A stretch of DNA of 18,093 nucleotides from Candidatus Heimdallarchaeota archaeon (lineage in GTDB: Archaea; Asgardarchaeota; Heimdallarchaeia; JABLTI01), in assembly GCA_030671945.1 (NCBI GenBank), contig DAOVHJ010000009.1, forward strand, positions 1-18,093, given 5' to 3'. The notes beneath the pieces were generated by a model. It worked only from the letters and a program-made list of their open reading frames with translations, was not told the DNA's origin and did no database searches. The translations under genes were made by a program, and so were the position numbers. Positions 1 to 8,065 of this stretch are shown here, one piece after another. Every line of letters starts with the position of its first letter. The first letter of the stretch is position 1.

Positions 1-62
1 TAATATCTGTCAAGAAAAACAATAACCTTTCTGATTAATCAATTCCTCTTTTTATCTTTGAA

Positions 63-86
63 AAAAGTTCCACTAGAAAAAGAGGT
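63..86 (+). repeat. ORB-like initiator-binding repeat, copy 1
   Basis: The first 16 bases, AAAAGTTCCACTAGAA, are identical to copy 2, and 21 of 24 positions match overall. The layout (GTTCCA core, then GAAA, then a short G-containing tail AGAGG) resembles the archaeal origin recognition box, whose published core is close to GTTCCAGTGGAAAC followed by a G-string. Orc1/Cdc6 is the expected ligand. Confidence 0.6.
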
Positions 87-126
87 TAGGAAATTTTATA
101 TATGATGAGTTTCTTAAAGAGCTTAC

Positions 127-150
127 AAAAGTTCCACTAGAAGTAGTGGT
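127..150 (+). repeat. ORB-like initiator-binding repeat, copy 2
   Basis: This is a direct repeat of copy 1 in the same orientation, 64 bp downstream (start to start). Inside it, CCACTA-GAAG-TAGTGG (134-149) is a perfect 6-bp inverted repeat, and CCACTA recurs at 155-160. Copy 1 lacks the inverted arm, so this copy may be a stronger or dimer-binding site. Its closeness to the TATA-like element at 173-180 suggests the initiator could also control its own gene. Confidence 0.6.
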
Positions 151-172
151 CTTTCCACTATTTAACGAATTG

Positions 173-180
173 TATAATTA
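173..180 (+). promoter_or_regulatory. Probable TATA box of orc1/cdc6
   Basis: TATAATTA lies about 66 bp before the cdc6 ATG and just after the ORB-like repeats. Initiation about 25 bp downstream (near 200) would leave a leader of about 40 nt carrying the AGGAGAT ribosome site at 222-228. This is position-based inference. Confidence 0.45.
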
Positions 181-241
181 AACAACTTAGTAAACGCATG
201 AATGAGTTATAACAAATCAATAGGAGATAACAAGAAAACAA

Positions 242-1477
242 ATGACAGATCACCCTTTGGATGCCATATTTGATAGGTTCATAACAAGTCCAAGTATTTT
301 TAAGAATCACGAAGTACTAAGACCAAGTCATATACCAGACAAATTACCACATAGAGATTACGAAATCCAATTTTTAGGAAAGGCATTAGGGAGCGCTTTA
401 AGAAACAATCGCCCAAGTAATATGTTCTTGTATGGGAAAACCGGAACAGGGAAGACAATAGTTTCAAAGTACGTAACTAAATATTTACGTCAAAGGGCTG
501 CAGAAATTGGGAAAAATGTAATTTTATCGATTTTAAACTGCGTAGAAGTGGACACTGATTATCGAGTGCTAGCAAGATTATGTGAGGTTGTTGGAGAATC
601 AGTACCATTTACAGGATTACCAACTGATGTAGTTTTCAAACGGTTCAAAACAAAGCTTGATTCGAAGAAACAGCTTTTGATAGTTATTTTTGACGAATTG
701 GATAAACTCCATCATAAGAGTGGTGATAATGTTCTCTATCAGCTTACAAGAATTAATACTGATCTCAAGAAAGCTCAAGTTTCACTTGTTTGTATTACAA
801 ACGATTTATCCTTTAAAGAAACACTAGATCCTCGAGTAAGATCAAGTCTTTCAGAAGAAGAATTGGTCTTTAGACCATACAATGCGGCACAACTAGAGGA
901 TATTCTAGGCGAACGAGCTGTAGACGGATTCAATGACGGAGTTTTAGAGCCGGGCGTAGTGAGTCTATGTGCTGCCCTAGCTGCACAAGAATGGGGCGAT
1001 GCACGTAGAGCATTAGATTTATTGCGAGTTGCTGCTGAACTTGCCGAGAGAAGCAGCGAAGAGAGGGTTACAGAAGTTCATGTAAGAAAAGCAACGAAAC
1101 AAATCGAACGAAATACCGTCCAGGAAGCTTTGGTATCTCTTCCTGTTCAAACCAAAATCGTATTGTGGTCAGTATATGTTTTAGAGAAAAGCGATCTGAA
1201 AGTTATTACTACAGGAGACTTGTACAAAGTCTACCAAGAGCTTTGCAGAAGCACTGCTCTTGAGCCTATCACTCCGAGAAGAGCTAATTCTCTCCTCAAT
1301 GAGCTTTCAATGCTTGGTATAGTAAACACGAAAGTCGTAAGTATGGGACGATACGGTCGAACCACTAAGGTTTCCTTATCCGTTTCCGCGCGCGAGGTTC
1401 GTAACATTCTCGTGGAAGACTTTCACATCAAGAAAGTTTCAGATTTCACTGCTGACCATTTACTTGAGAAGAACTGA
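242..1477 (+). CDS. cdc6: Orc1/Cdc6 replication initiator (AAA+ ATPase)
   Basis: This is the archaeal origin-recognition and helicase-loading ATPase. It binds ORB elements through its winged-helix and AAA+ domains and recruits MCM. The AAA+ part occupies about residues 25-290, with Walker A GKTGTGKT at 65-72, Walker B VIFDELD at 148-154 (D151, E152), a sensor-1 Asn in CITND near 187, an arginine-rich DPRVRSS segment near 197-203, and a GDARRALDLLR sensor-2 helix. The C-terminal 120 residues look like the usual winged helix. The length of 411 aa is typical of the family. The start is ATG at 242. AGGAGAT at 222-228 is a good ribosome site, though 13 nt away is slightly long. The gene lies immediately downstream of two ORB-like repeats, so it is probably the initiator for that origin. 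Many archaea carry several paralogues, and which one this is cannot be told. Confidence 0.95.
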   Translation: MTDHPLDAIFDRFITSPSIFKNHEVLRPSHIPDKLPHRDYEIQFLGKALGSALRNNRPSNMFLYGKTGTGKTIVSKYVTKYLRQRAAEIGKNVILSILNCVEVDTDYRVLARLCEVVGESVPFTGLPTDVVFKRFKTKLDSKKQLLIVIFDELDKLHHKSGDNVLYQLTRINTDLKKAQVSLVCITNDLSFKETLDPRVRSSLSEEELVFRPYNAAQLEDILGERAVDGFNDGVLEPGVVSLCAALAAQEWGDARRALDLLRVAAELAERSSEERVTEVHVRKATKQIERNTVQEALVSLPVQTKIVLWSVYVLEKSDLKVITTGDLYKVYQELCRSTALEPITPRRANSLLNELSMLGIVNTKVVSMGRYGRTTKVSLSVSAREVRNILVEDFHIKKVSDFTADHLLEKN

Positions 1478-1777
1478 CTCAGTTTTTCTCCACCTCTTTC
1501 TTTTTTTCTCTTCCTCCCTTAACTCCGAATACTTTCGTTAAACTCCCCTAGCTTGGTGTTTATATTATATGTATCATACCAACCATTTAGAACTTGAATA
1601 TAGAACTGTAACATGCAACAAATTCGATATGGAAAAAGAATATTAAGTTGAAGTAAGATTGAGCTTTTTGGGCACCAGCTGATTTTGATGCTTAAGGAAA
1701 GATTAAATTAGGGCAGAACGAGCATCGAAATACGGAATCAGCACGTATCCCGGAAAGAATAAGCAGGTGAATCATGA
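1478..1777. other. 300-bp intergenic region between cdc6 and the GINS gene
   Basis: This stretch holds the T-rich terminator at its left end, an A/T-only patch at about 1560-1570, and a TTAAATTA TATA-like element at 1703-1710, about 70 bp before the GINS start (predicted initiation near 1735). No convincing coding region, RNA gene or further ORB-like repeat was seen. Confidence 0.4.
1483..1507 (+). terminator. Oligo-T terminator after cdc6
   Basis: Six bases after the cdc6 stop lies a run of T5, a pyrimidine spacer, T3 and T7, continuing as a C/T-rich tract to about 1520. Archaeal RNA polymerase terminates at such T tracts without a required hairpin. No strong stem-loop is seen. Confidence 0.5.
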
Positions 1778-2341
1778 GTGAGTGAATTCGACCCCGACCT
1801 TGAATTACAACGCATTGTCTTTGATTTTGAGGAGAAACCCGTTAAAATCAAATGCTTGATCGATAATCCCGATGTTTTGATTGGCGATAGAAAAATCAAA
1901 TTAATCACGGGATCCGAATTCGAGGTTCCACTTTGGATTGCTCGTATTTTAGCTGAACAAAAAGCAGTTGAAATAAAGAACATGAAATCTTTCGACATTC
2001 CGTATATGCAAACCATTCTCTGGGATGAATCTAAGAGCCAAACACCAATAGAACTTGATCCTGATTTTTATCCAGTAGTTTCCTTGCAGATTGAAGAAGT
2101 AGCTAAGAAAACTGATTCATACGCACTCCGTGAAAAAGAACGAATGGAAGCTTTACTAAAAGATATCATCTCAAAACGTCGATTCAAGATTATCAAATTA
2201 TCTCAGAAAGTCGGAGATCCTTCACCGTTTATTAAACACTTAACTCCAGAAGAACTCTGGTTGTTCAAAACCCTAAAAGATCAACTTCAGCAATGGGAAG
2301 CTTCTCTACTTGACTGCAGTAAGAACAATCCTTGCTTCTAA
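1778..2341 (+). CDS. gins23: GINS complex subunit, Gins23 type
   Basis: This is a subunit of GINS, the archaeal CMG cofactor that joins MCM and a Cdc45/RecJ-like protein at the fork. At 187 aa it has family size. The small B domain is N-terminal, with VPLWIARILAEQKAVEI at 50-66 matching the VPLWLA-type motif of Psf2/Psf3. The helical A domain follows (about residues 100-180) and includes LTPEELWLF and a Trp-containing helix. This B-then-A order indicates the Psf2/Psf3-like (Gins23) class rather than Gins51, which has A then B. The start is GTG, chosen because AGGTGA at 1765-1770 sits 7 nt upstream; the nearby ATG at 1774 hits a stop after three codons. The adjacent mcm gene supports the call, since gins23-mcm pairing is known in other archaea such as Sulfolobus. 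The C-terminal CSKNNPCF tail has no clear role. Confidence 0.85.
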   Translation: MSEFDPDLELQRIVFDFEEKPVKIKCLIDNPDVLIGDRKIKLITGSEFEVPLWIARILAEQKAVEIKNMKSFDIPYMQTILWDESKSQTPIELDPDFYPVVSLQIEEVAKKTDSYALREKERMEALLKDIISKRRFKIIKLSQKVGDPSPFIKHLTPEELWLFKTLKDQLQQWEASLLDCSKNNPCF

Positions 2342-2448
2342 CCTCCTTTGTTGTATTGTTGTAGTTGAATGATGGTTCTACAAGCAAAAAATAAGTGTGA
2401 AAAAGAATTAAAAAATAAAATGAATAGTATTAATGGGGTAGAATTGAA

Positions 2449-4518
2449 TTGGTCTCAGATACTACTGATCCAGTAGCAGCATTTAATGAATTTATCCGCG
2501 AGTTTCGTGATGAAAATGGTAATTATATCTATCGTGAACAAATTCAACAAATGACTGTTGAAGGAGAAATTTCTCTTAAAGTTGATTTTACAGATGTTAT
2601 TAAATTCAATCCTGAATTAGCTCGAAGATCCATAGATGAACCAAAGGAGTTCTTAGAAGCAGGAAATCGAGCTGTAACAGAAGTTGTGGAAATTGAAGAT
2701 TCTGATTATGCGTTCACAACTCGAGAGTTCTTCATTCGTTTCTTTAATATGGGTGAAAGTGAGATAATACCCCTTCGAGGGATTCGAACAGAGCATGTGG
2801 GTAAATTAGTAATGTTATACGGAATAACAACTCGAGCAACAGTTGTGAAACCATTATTAATTGAAGGATTCTTCCAATGCCAAAATTGTCAAGAAATTAT
2901 GATTCTACCACAAGAAGAGGGTCGTTACAATCCTCCACATCATTGTCAAAATCCTGGGTGTGGGCGAGCTGGTCCCTTTAAATTACTCACAGAAGAATCA
3001 AAATTTGTTGATTGGCAGAAAGTAACAATTCAAGAACGTCCTGAGAACCTTCCCCCAGGACAAATGCCTCGATCAGTTTCTGTTTTACTTAAACATGACA
3101 TGGTTGACAAAGTAAGACCCGGAGATAGAATATCAGTAATAGGTGTTTTACAGTCTATACCTGATTTTTCAAAGAAAACCCCAGGAAAACTAGCTACTTT
3201 TCATATAAATATGAATGCTAATTATGTTATTCCTGAAGAGCAAGATCTAGAATCATTAGAGATTAGTGAGGAAGAAGAACAAATAATTCTAGATTTAGCT
3301 AAGGACCCCTGGATTCACACAAAAATAGTCGATTCACTGGCTCCATCAATTTATGGTTACAGAGATATCAAAGAATCACTCGCCCTCCTCTTATTTGGAG
3401 GAATACCAAAAGAATTACCTGATGGTCTTAAGATTAGAGGGGAAAGCAACATCCTCCTAATAGGTGATCCAGGAACTGCAAAAAGTCAGATTCTTCGATA
3501 TATTGCTACATTAGCTCCTAGAGCTCTCTACACCTCAGGTAAGGGATCTTCTGCAGCAGGATTAACTGTAGCAGTTCTAAGGGATCAAGATACTGGAGAA
3601 TTCACATTAGAAGCAGGAGCTTTAGTCCTCTCGGATAGAGGAGTTTGCTGTATCGACGAACTCGACAAAATGCGAAAAGAAGATCGAAGTAGCATTCATG
3701 AAGCCATGGAGCAAAGAACTGTTTCTGTCGCAAAGGCAGGTATTGTTGCTACTTTAAACGCTCGTTGTTCTATTCTTGCTGCTGCTAATCCAAAACTGGG
3801 TCGTTATATTCCTTCTCGTAGTGCTGCCGAAAACATCAATCTTCCCGTCACTATTCTCTCTCGATTTGATTTAATTTGGATTGTGCGAGATGAACCTGAA
3901 GCGGATGTTGATAAAGTTAAAGCCCAACACATCTTGCGTTTACATACTGCTGGTGTTACTGAAAAAGAACCCCCCATTTCTAAAGAGATACTCAAGAAAT
4001 ACATCAGTTACGCAAAGCTGAATTCTAGTCCGCGCCTCTCTGATGAAGCTGCTAAACGCTTAGAAGAATTCTACCTGGAAATGAGAAAAGCAGGGGAAGC
4101 TAGTGACTCTCCTATTGCTATAACTCCTCGTCAATTGGAATCTTTAATTCGTCTTACTGAATCCCACGCTAGAATGGCTCTTCGTAGTGAAGCTTCTATT
4201 GAAGATGCTGAAGCAGCTGTTAGGCTTTTGTCTGTCTCTTTACGACAAGTTGGTATCGATCCTGAAACCGGGAAACTAGATATTGATGTTGTTATGGTTG
4301 GCACTTCTTCTTCCACTCGGAGTAAAATTGAAACCCTAATGGACCTCATCGCTGAGATGGAATTAGAAAACAAAGGACAAGCGGTTCCTATAGACCGCAT
4401 CATTGAAAAAGCTCATGATTTTGGTATGACTAAGGATTTCATTGAGCGAAACATTGAACGGATGCGTCAAGATGGCATGCTCTTCCAACCTAAAGCTGGT
4501 TTCGTTAAGCGAACTTAG
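2449..4518 (+). CDS. mcm: MCM replicative helicase
   Basis: This is the homohexameric 3'-5' DNA helicase that drives archaeal forks. The N-terminal domain carries a zinc site (C144, C147, C166, C171: CQNC and CQNPGC) within an OB fold. The AAA+ domain has Walker A GDPGTAKS at 339-346, Walker B CIDELDK from 401 (D403, E404), sensor 1 in AAANPK, and the arginine finger in LSRFD (R472). A C-terminal winged helix occupies about 610-689. The length of 689 aa is normal and intein-free, although inteins are common in archaeal mcm genes at the ATP-binding site. The start is TTG at 2449; the ATG at 2433 is out of frame. Only a GGGG at 2435-2438 resembles a ribosome site, so translation initiation looks weak. 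About 107 bp separates it from gins23, so the two may share a transcript or mcm may have its own A/T-rich promoter near 2410. Confidence 0.96.
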   Translation: MVSDTTDPVAAFNEFIREFRDENGNYIYREQIQQMTVEGEISLKVDFTDVIKFNPELARRSIDEPKEFLEAGNRAVTEVVEIEDSDYAFTTREFFIRFFNMGESEIIPLRGIRTEHVGKLVMLYGITTRATVVKPLLIEGFFQCQNCQEIMILPQEEGRYNPPHHCQNPGCGRAGPFKLLTEESKFVDWQKVTIQERPENLPPGQMPRSVSVLLKHDMVDKVRPGDRISVIGVLQSIPDFSKKTPGKLATFHINMNANYVIPEEQDLESLEISEEEEQIILDLAKDPWIHTKIVDSLAPSIYGYRDIKESLALLLFGGIPKELPDGLKIRGESNILLIGDPGTAKSQILRYIATLAPRALYTSGKGSSAAGLTVAVLRDQDTGEFTLEAGALVLSDRGVCCIDELDKMRKEDRSSIHEAMEQRTVSVAKAGIVATLNARCSILAAANPKLGRYIPSRSAAENINLPVTILSRFDLIWIVRDEPEADVDKVKAQHILRLHTAGVTEKEPPISKEILKKYISYAKLNSSPRLSDEAAKRLEEFYLEMRKAGEASDSPIAITPRQLESLIRLTESHARMALRSEASIEDAEAAVRLLSVSLRQVGIDPETGKLDIDVVMVGTSSSTRSKIETLMDLIAEMELENKGQAVPIDRIIEKAHDFGMTKDFIERNIERMRQDGMLFQPKAGFVKRT

Positions 4519-4605
4519 TTTCTGTTGAGTCTTTATGTATCCCTTCACTATAGTTCAGTGTCCACCTTACCTTATTTACTCACAAAAGTTATTTGAGATA
4601 CGATA

Positions 4606-6780
4606 ATGAAGATTAAGGATCTTGATTTGCCTGAAGAGGCTAAGAAACTCATCATTAACAGAGGGATTTCTTCTTTATATCCCCCTCAGGTTAAAGCTAT
4701 CAAGAGAGGATTACTTGATGGCGAAAATCTCGTCTTAGCTGTTCCTACAGCTTCTGGAAAAACTCTTGTTGCTGAATTAGCTATGTTGAAAGCTATTCTC
4801 TCGAGAGGAGGAAAAGCTCTCTACTTGGTTCCTTTGAAAGCTTTGGCTGCAGAAAAATTCGATGATTTCCAAGAATTCGAGGAATTAGGCATTAAAGTTA
4901 TCCAGTCAACAGGTGATTTCGATTCTTCTGATTATCGCTTAGCAAAATATGACATTATCATCTGCACTAATGAAAAAGTGGATTCTTTACTGAGACATGA
5001 TGTTAAATGGGTAAAAGACGTTCAAATAATCGTTGCAGATGAGGTTCACTTAATTGATGATTCTCACAGAGGTCCTACTCTAGAAGTTGTTCTTGCTCGT
5101 TTAAAGAAAATGCTCCCGTACACACAGATTCTTGCATTATCTGCTACAATATTCAATGCTGATGAAATTGCAGAATGGCTTGATGCTGAATTAGTGCTAT
5201 CCAGTTGGCGCCCTGTGAAATTATCCGAGGGTGTCTATTGGAATGGTATTGTTGGGTTCTCTGATGGAAGTACCATCCCTATACCTAGCGTTAGTACTAA
5301 ACATCCAGAAATCGATATTGCCTTTGACACGATAAAGAATAAGGGACAATTACTCGTTTTTGCAAATACTCGAAGAAGTTCACAATCAACGGCTGAGAGA
5401 ATTAGTCAAGTGATCAGCAGACTACTTACCCCAGAAGAAAGAAATCAATTACGGAAACTAGCGGACAGAATGCTTAATGTGGGAGAAAAAACAAGCTTAG
5501 TAGAACGCTTAGTTAAGATTGTAAGAAAAGGAGCTTCATTTCATCATGCAGGATTGAAGCCCGACCATAGAAAAATGATTGAGAACGGTTTTAAAGAAAA
5601 TCTCATCAAATGTGTTTGTGCTACTCCAACTCTTGCTGCTGGAGTAAACCTTCCCGCTCGCAGGGTAGTTATTATGTCTCTTTCGAGATATGAGGTCGGA
5701 GTTGGGAATCAACCAATAAGAGTACTAGAGTACAAACAACAAGCTGGTAGAGCTGGCAGACCAAAATATGATACAGAAGGAGAATCAATTATTATAGCGA
5801 AAAAGGCTCAAGACACTAGACGTTTTATGGAAACATATTGTTTAGGTGAACCAGAGATGATCTGGTCTAAACTTGCAAACGAGAGTGCTTTGCGAACCCA
5901 TATTTTAGCTGCTATTGCAATAGGCTATGTCACCGATTTGAAAGATCTTGCCATATTCATTAAAGAGACATTTTTCGGGCATCAAAATGACATTAGTACT
6001 ACTGAATTTCAAGTGAAAAAAGTATTGAAATTCCTCGTAGACGAAGGCATGCTTCAAACAGAAGGGTCAGAGTTATCCGCAACCCAATTTGGGAGACGAG
6101 TGAGTCAGCTGTATATTGATCCCTTATCAGCAGTTGTTCTGAGAAATGGTTTGAAAGAAGCTAATCAATCTGAATCACTCATTTCTGAAGTTGCTTATTT
6201 CCATCTTATCGCAGCTACTCCGGATTTACGAAATCTATATTTACGGCAAAAAGATCAGACAGAGCTGCAGCGTTTCTTAGCAGATTACACCGAGGGATTC
6301 CTTATAGAGACACCAGAAGAATGGGACCCAGAATACGAGTATTTCTTGATGACACTTAAATCTGCTCTACTGTTACAACAATGGATCCAGGAAAAACCTG
6401 AAGAAGCAATAATAATGAGGTTTAATGTGGGTGGTGGGGATATTCTTTACATAACTGATAATGCGAAATGGTTGCTCTATTCAGCCTCTGAAATCGGAAA
6501 ATTATTCAATCTCACAAAGATACAAAAGGGTTTGAGGGAACTTCACCTGCGAGTGTCACATGGAATTAAGAAAGAACTTGTTCCACTGGTAAAACTGAAA
6601 GGAATAGGAAGAGTGCGAGCCAGGATGCTCTTTAATTCCGGATTTAAATCGATTGCTTCTCTTAGAAGAGCAGAACCAAGAGAACTAGCTCGAATCCCAA
6701 CAATTGGTCCTGAAATGGTTAGAAATATTAAGGAACAAGTGGGAGAACCCATGTTTGACCAAGAATTAGAGGTTTCCTAA
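4606..6780 (+). CDS. hel308: Hel308 superfamily-2 DNA helicase
   Basis: This is an ATP-dependent 3'-5' helicase acting on stalled forks and branched DNA, homologous to the HELQ and PolQ helicase domains. The visible motifs are a Q-motif with LYPPQ (Q28), Walker A PTASGKT at 47-53, DEVH at 145-148, SAT at 179-181, a FHHAGL segment, and motif VI QQAGRAGRP at 378-386. A winged helix and ratchet domain follow. The C-terminus has a helix-hairpin-helix (LKGIGRVRARML and IPTIGPEMV, about 662-710), the auto-inhibitory domain that couples ATPase to DNA binding. At 724 aa it is full-length. The start is ATG at 4606, with only a weak upstream purine stretch. It lies 87 bp downstream of mcm on the same strand and so joins the replication cluster. 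Its T-ending codon bias in the first 600 bases continues from the 3' half of mcm. Confidence 0.94.
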   Translation: MKIKDLDLPEEAKKLIINRGISSLYPPQVKAIKRGLLDGENLVLAVPTASGKTLVAELAMLKAILSRGGKALYLVPLKALAAEKFDDFQEFEELGIKVIQSTGDFDSSDYRLAKYDIIICTNEKVDSLLRHDVKWVKDVQIIVADEVHLIDDSHRGPTLEVVLARLKKMLPYTQILALSATIFNADEIAEWLDAELVLSSWRPVKLSEGVYWNGIVGFSDGSTIPIPSVSTKHPEIDIAFDTIKNKGQLLVFANTRRSSQSTAERISQVISRLLTPEERNQLRKLADRMLNVGEKTSLVERLVKIVRKGASFHHAGLKPDHRKMIENGFKENLIKCVCATPTLAAGVNLPARRVVIMSLSRYEVGVGNQPIRVLEYKQQAGRAGRPKYDTEGESIIIAKKAQDTRRFMETYCLGEPEMIWSKLANESALRTHILAAIAIGYVTDLKDLAIFIKETFFGHQNDISTTEFQVKKVLKFLVDEGMLQTEGSELSATQFGRRVSQLYIDPLSAVVLRNGLKEANQSESLISEVAYFHLIAATPDLRNLYLRQKDQTELQRFLADYTEGFLIETPEEWDPEYEYFLMTLKSALLLQQWIQEKPEEAIIMRFNVGGGDILYITDNAKWLLYSASEIGKLFNLTKIQKGLRELHLRVSHGIKKELVPLVKLKGIGRVRARMLFNSGFKSIASLRRAEPRELARIPTIGPEMVRNIKEQVGEPMFDQELEVS

Positions 6781-6899
6781 ATTTCTTTTTGATTTTGGTG
6801 TGAATTTTCCTCAAACAAAAGATAATTAATTGCCTTTGACAACGTACATTTTTACCAGTGATTTGAGTTTCATCACTGAAGCCGAGAAGGTGGTTGGAG

Positions 6900-8000
6900 T
6901 TGTCCGAGAATAGTATCAAGAGATACACCACATTGTGTCCTCTTTGCGGTGAAAAATCAACATTTGATTTAGATGATAATGAATTACTAAACAATATGCA
7001 GGGAGATTTAGCTACTTTTACTTTGGATTCACATGGTGATCCTCCACACATTTTATTTGTGTATATTGACAAACAGAAAAATATCAGGGGTACATATCCC
7101 TTCTTAGTGAAACAATCTGCACCCCTTGGAAAAAGTGGCTTAAATTACAATCACTTTGTTGACGCAACTTCTGATATTACAGCTGAAGAAGCTGAGAGTT
7201 TTGGGATAAAGATAATTCCATATGATGTCCAAATAAACGGAAAAGCCAAGAGAAGTTATCCTTTTGAAATCTCTTTACCTGAAATTTTAGGATTATTAAT
7301 TCAGAATAGAAAACTTGATTCACTACCAATACAGACTGAAAAATTCGTGGAAACATTCACGAGCGTAGATAATGAATTACCTATCATCGTAAACACCATT
7401 AGTTCTTATATTAGTAAAAACTACAGAAATGCTCTGAAAGCTAAAAAAATAATCGGAAAAAAGGATCCGCAATTAGCAAATAGGATAAACGTTGTTGATT
7501 CTTTAGCAGCTGGTTCTATTCTAAAAACTATGGCGAAACATTCTGTTGAAATGGATAGAAAAGGAAGAGAATTACAAGAAATCATGATGTATTCTGAATG
7601 GTTAAAGCATTACCATAGAACGTATTTCATAGTTCATGATACAGAAAAAATCAGAAGAAGTAACTTCCTTGGAAGATTTTCTGGAATAATGGGAGGAAAA
7701 CCACTTATCGCATGCAATGTTGATGGGTTGGGGAAAATCGAACCAAGTAAAAACGTCCGAACATTCAAGGAAGGATTAGGAGAAATTGGGAGATTAATCA
7801 AGAAAGACTTTGTGAAAAGAAAGTTTACGGGAACAATCTTTCATGCTTTAAGCGAACAAAACGCTTACCGGTTACTTGAGTATCTAAGTATTATGTTCAA
7901 AGTAGGCAAAGATGAATTACAAATTGACTCCTGTTGTTCAACTATTGGTATCAATGGTGGACTCGGAGTCTTAGGATTGTCTATTTATCCAAAAATGTAA
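6900..8000 (+). CDS. DegV-family lipid-binding protein with N-terminal CxxC extension
   Basis: DegV proteins bind a fatty-acyl chain between two alpha/beta domains, and bacterial FakB delivers it to a kinase. The DegV part starts at about residue 85 with FVDATSDITAEEAESFGIKIIPYDV. It includes the family's internal FSGIMGGKPLI segment and ends in a CCSTIGINGGLGVLGL stretch resembling the family's GPGxxG C-terminus. The usual length is about 280 aa, so the first 85 residues are extra. They begin with CPLC and contain HILFVYIDKQKNIRG, which resembles small zinc-ribbon/sensor modules, though only one CxxC is visible. The start is TTG at 6900, because AAGGTGG at 6887-6893 gives a 6-nt spacer; an in-frame TTG at 6894 would abut that site. 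Residue numbers here count from 6894. No kinase partner (FakA/DhaK-like) is nearby, so the ligand and role are unknown. Confidence 0.75.
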   Translation: MSENSIKRYTTLCPLCGEKSTFDLDDNELLNNMQGDLATFTLDSHGDPPHILFVYIDKQKNIRGTYPFLVKQSAPLGKSGLNYNHFVDATSDITAEEAESFGIKIIPYDVQINGKAKRSYPFEISLPEILGLLIQNRKLDSLPIQTEKFVETFTSVDNELPIIVNTISSYISKNYRNALKAKKIIGKKDPQLANRINVVDSLAAGSILKTMAKHSVEMDRKGRELQEIMMYSEWLKHYHRTYFIVHDTEKIRRSNFLGRFSGIMGGKPLIACNVDGLGKIEPSKNVRTFKEGLGEIGRLIKKDFVKRKFTGTIFHALSEQNAYRLLEYLSIMFKVGKDELQIDSCCSTIGINGGLGVLGLSIYPKM

Positions 8001-8065
8001 ATTAATTCTTAAGAAAATTTTTTGAGGGAAGAATTCCTTTATTCTTCAATGCAAAGGAATTCAAG

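Larger units (their letters stand above)
1..241. other. oriC: Candidate replication origin upstream of orc1/cdc6
   Basis: This is an A+T-rich non-coding stretch directly upstream of an Orc1/Cdc6 gene, the usual position of archaeal origins. It holds two direct copies of an ORB-like element, at 63-86 and 127-150, followed by an extra TTCCACTA at 153-160. The T/A-rich tracts between and around them could act as the unwinding element. The downstream neighbours (orc1/cdc6, gins23, mcm) support an origin. The call is inferred from motif and context, and the left part may continue outside the window. Confidence 0.6.

Noticed and set aside
44..58. Possible third, inverted ORB-like element (CCTCTTTTT)
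   Set aside because: Only the G-string complement part matches; the TTCCACTAG core is absent, so it is not distinguishable from chance.
1774..1785. ATG just before the GINS gene
   Set aside because: It reads ATG AGT GAG TGA and stops at once. The GTG at 1778 is in the conserved frame and is well spaced from AGGTGA.
1738..2016. 92-codon minus-strand open frame over gins23
   Set aside because: It lies opposite a clearly conserved GINS gene and has no protein family features.
3463..3486. Possible intein at the MCM ATP-binding site
   Set aside because: The GDPGTAKS motif and flanking sequence are continuous and the protein has normal length, so no intein is present.
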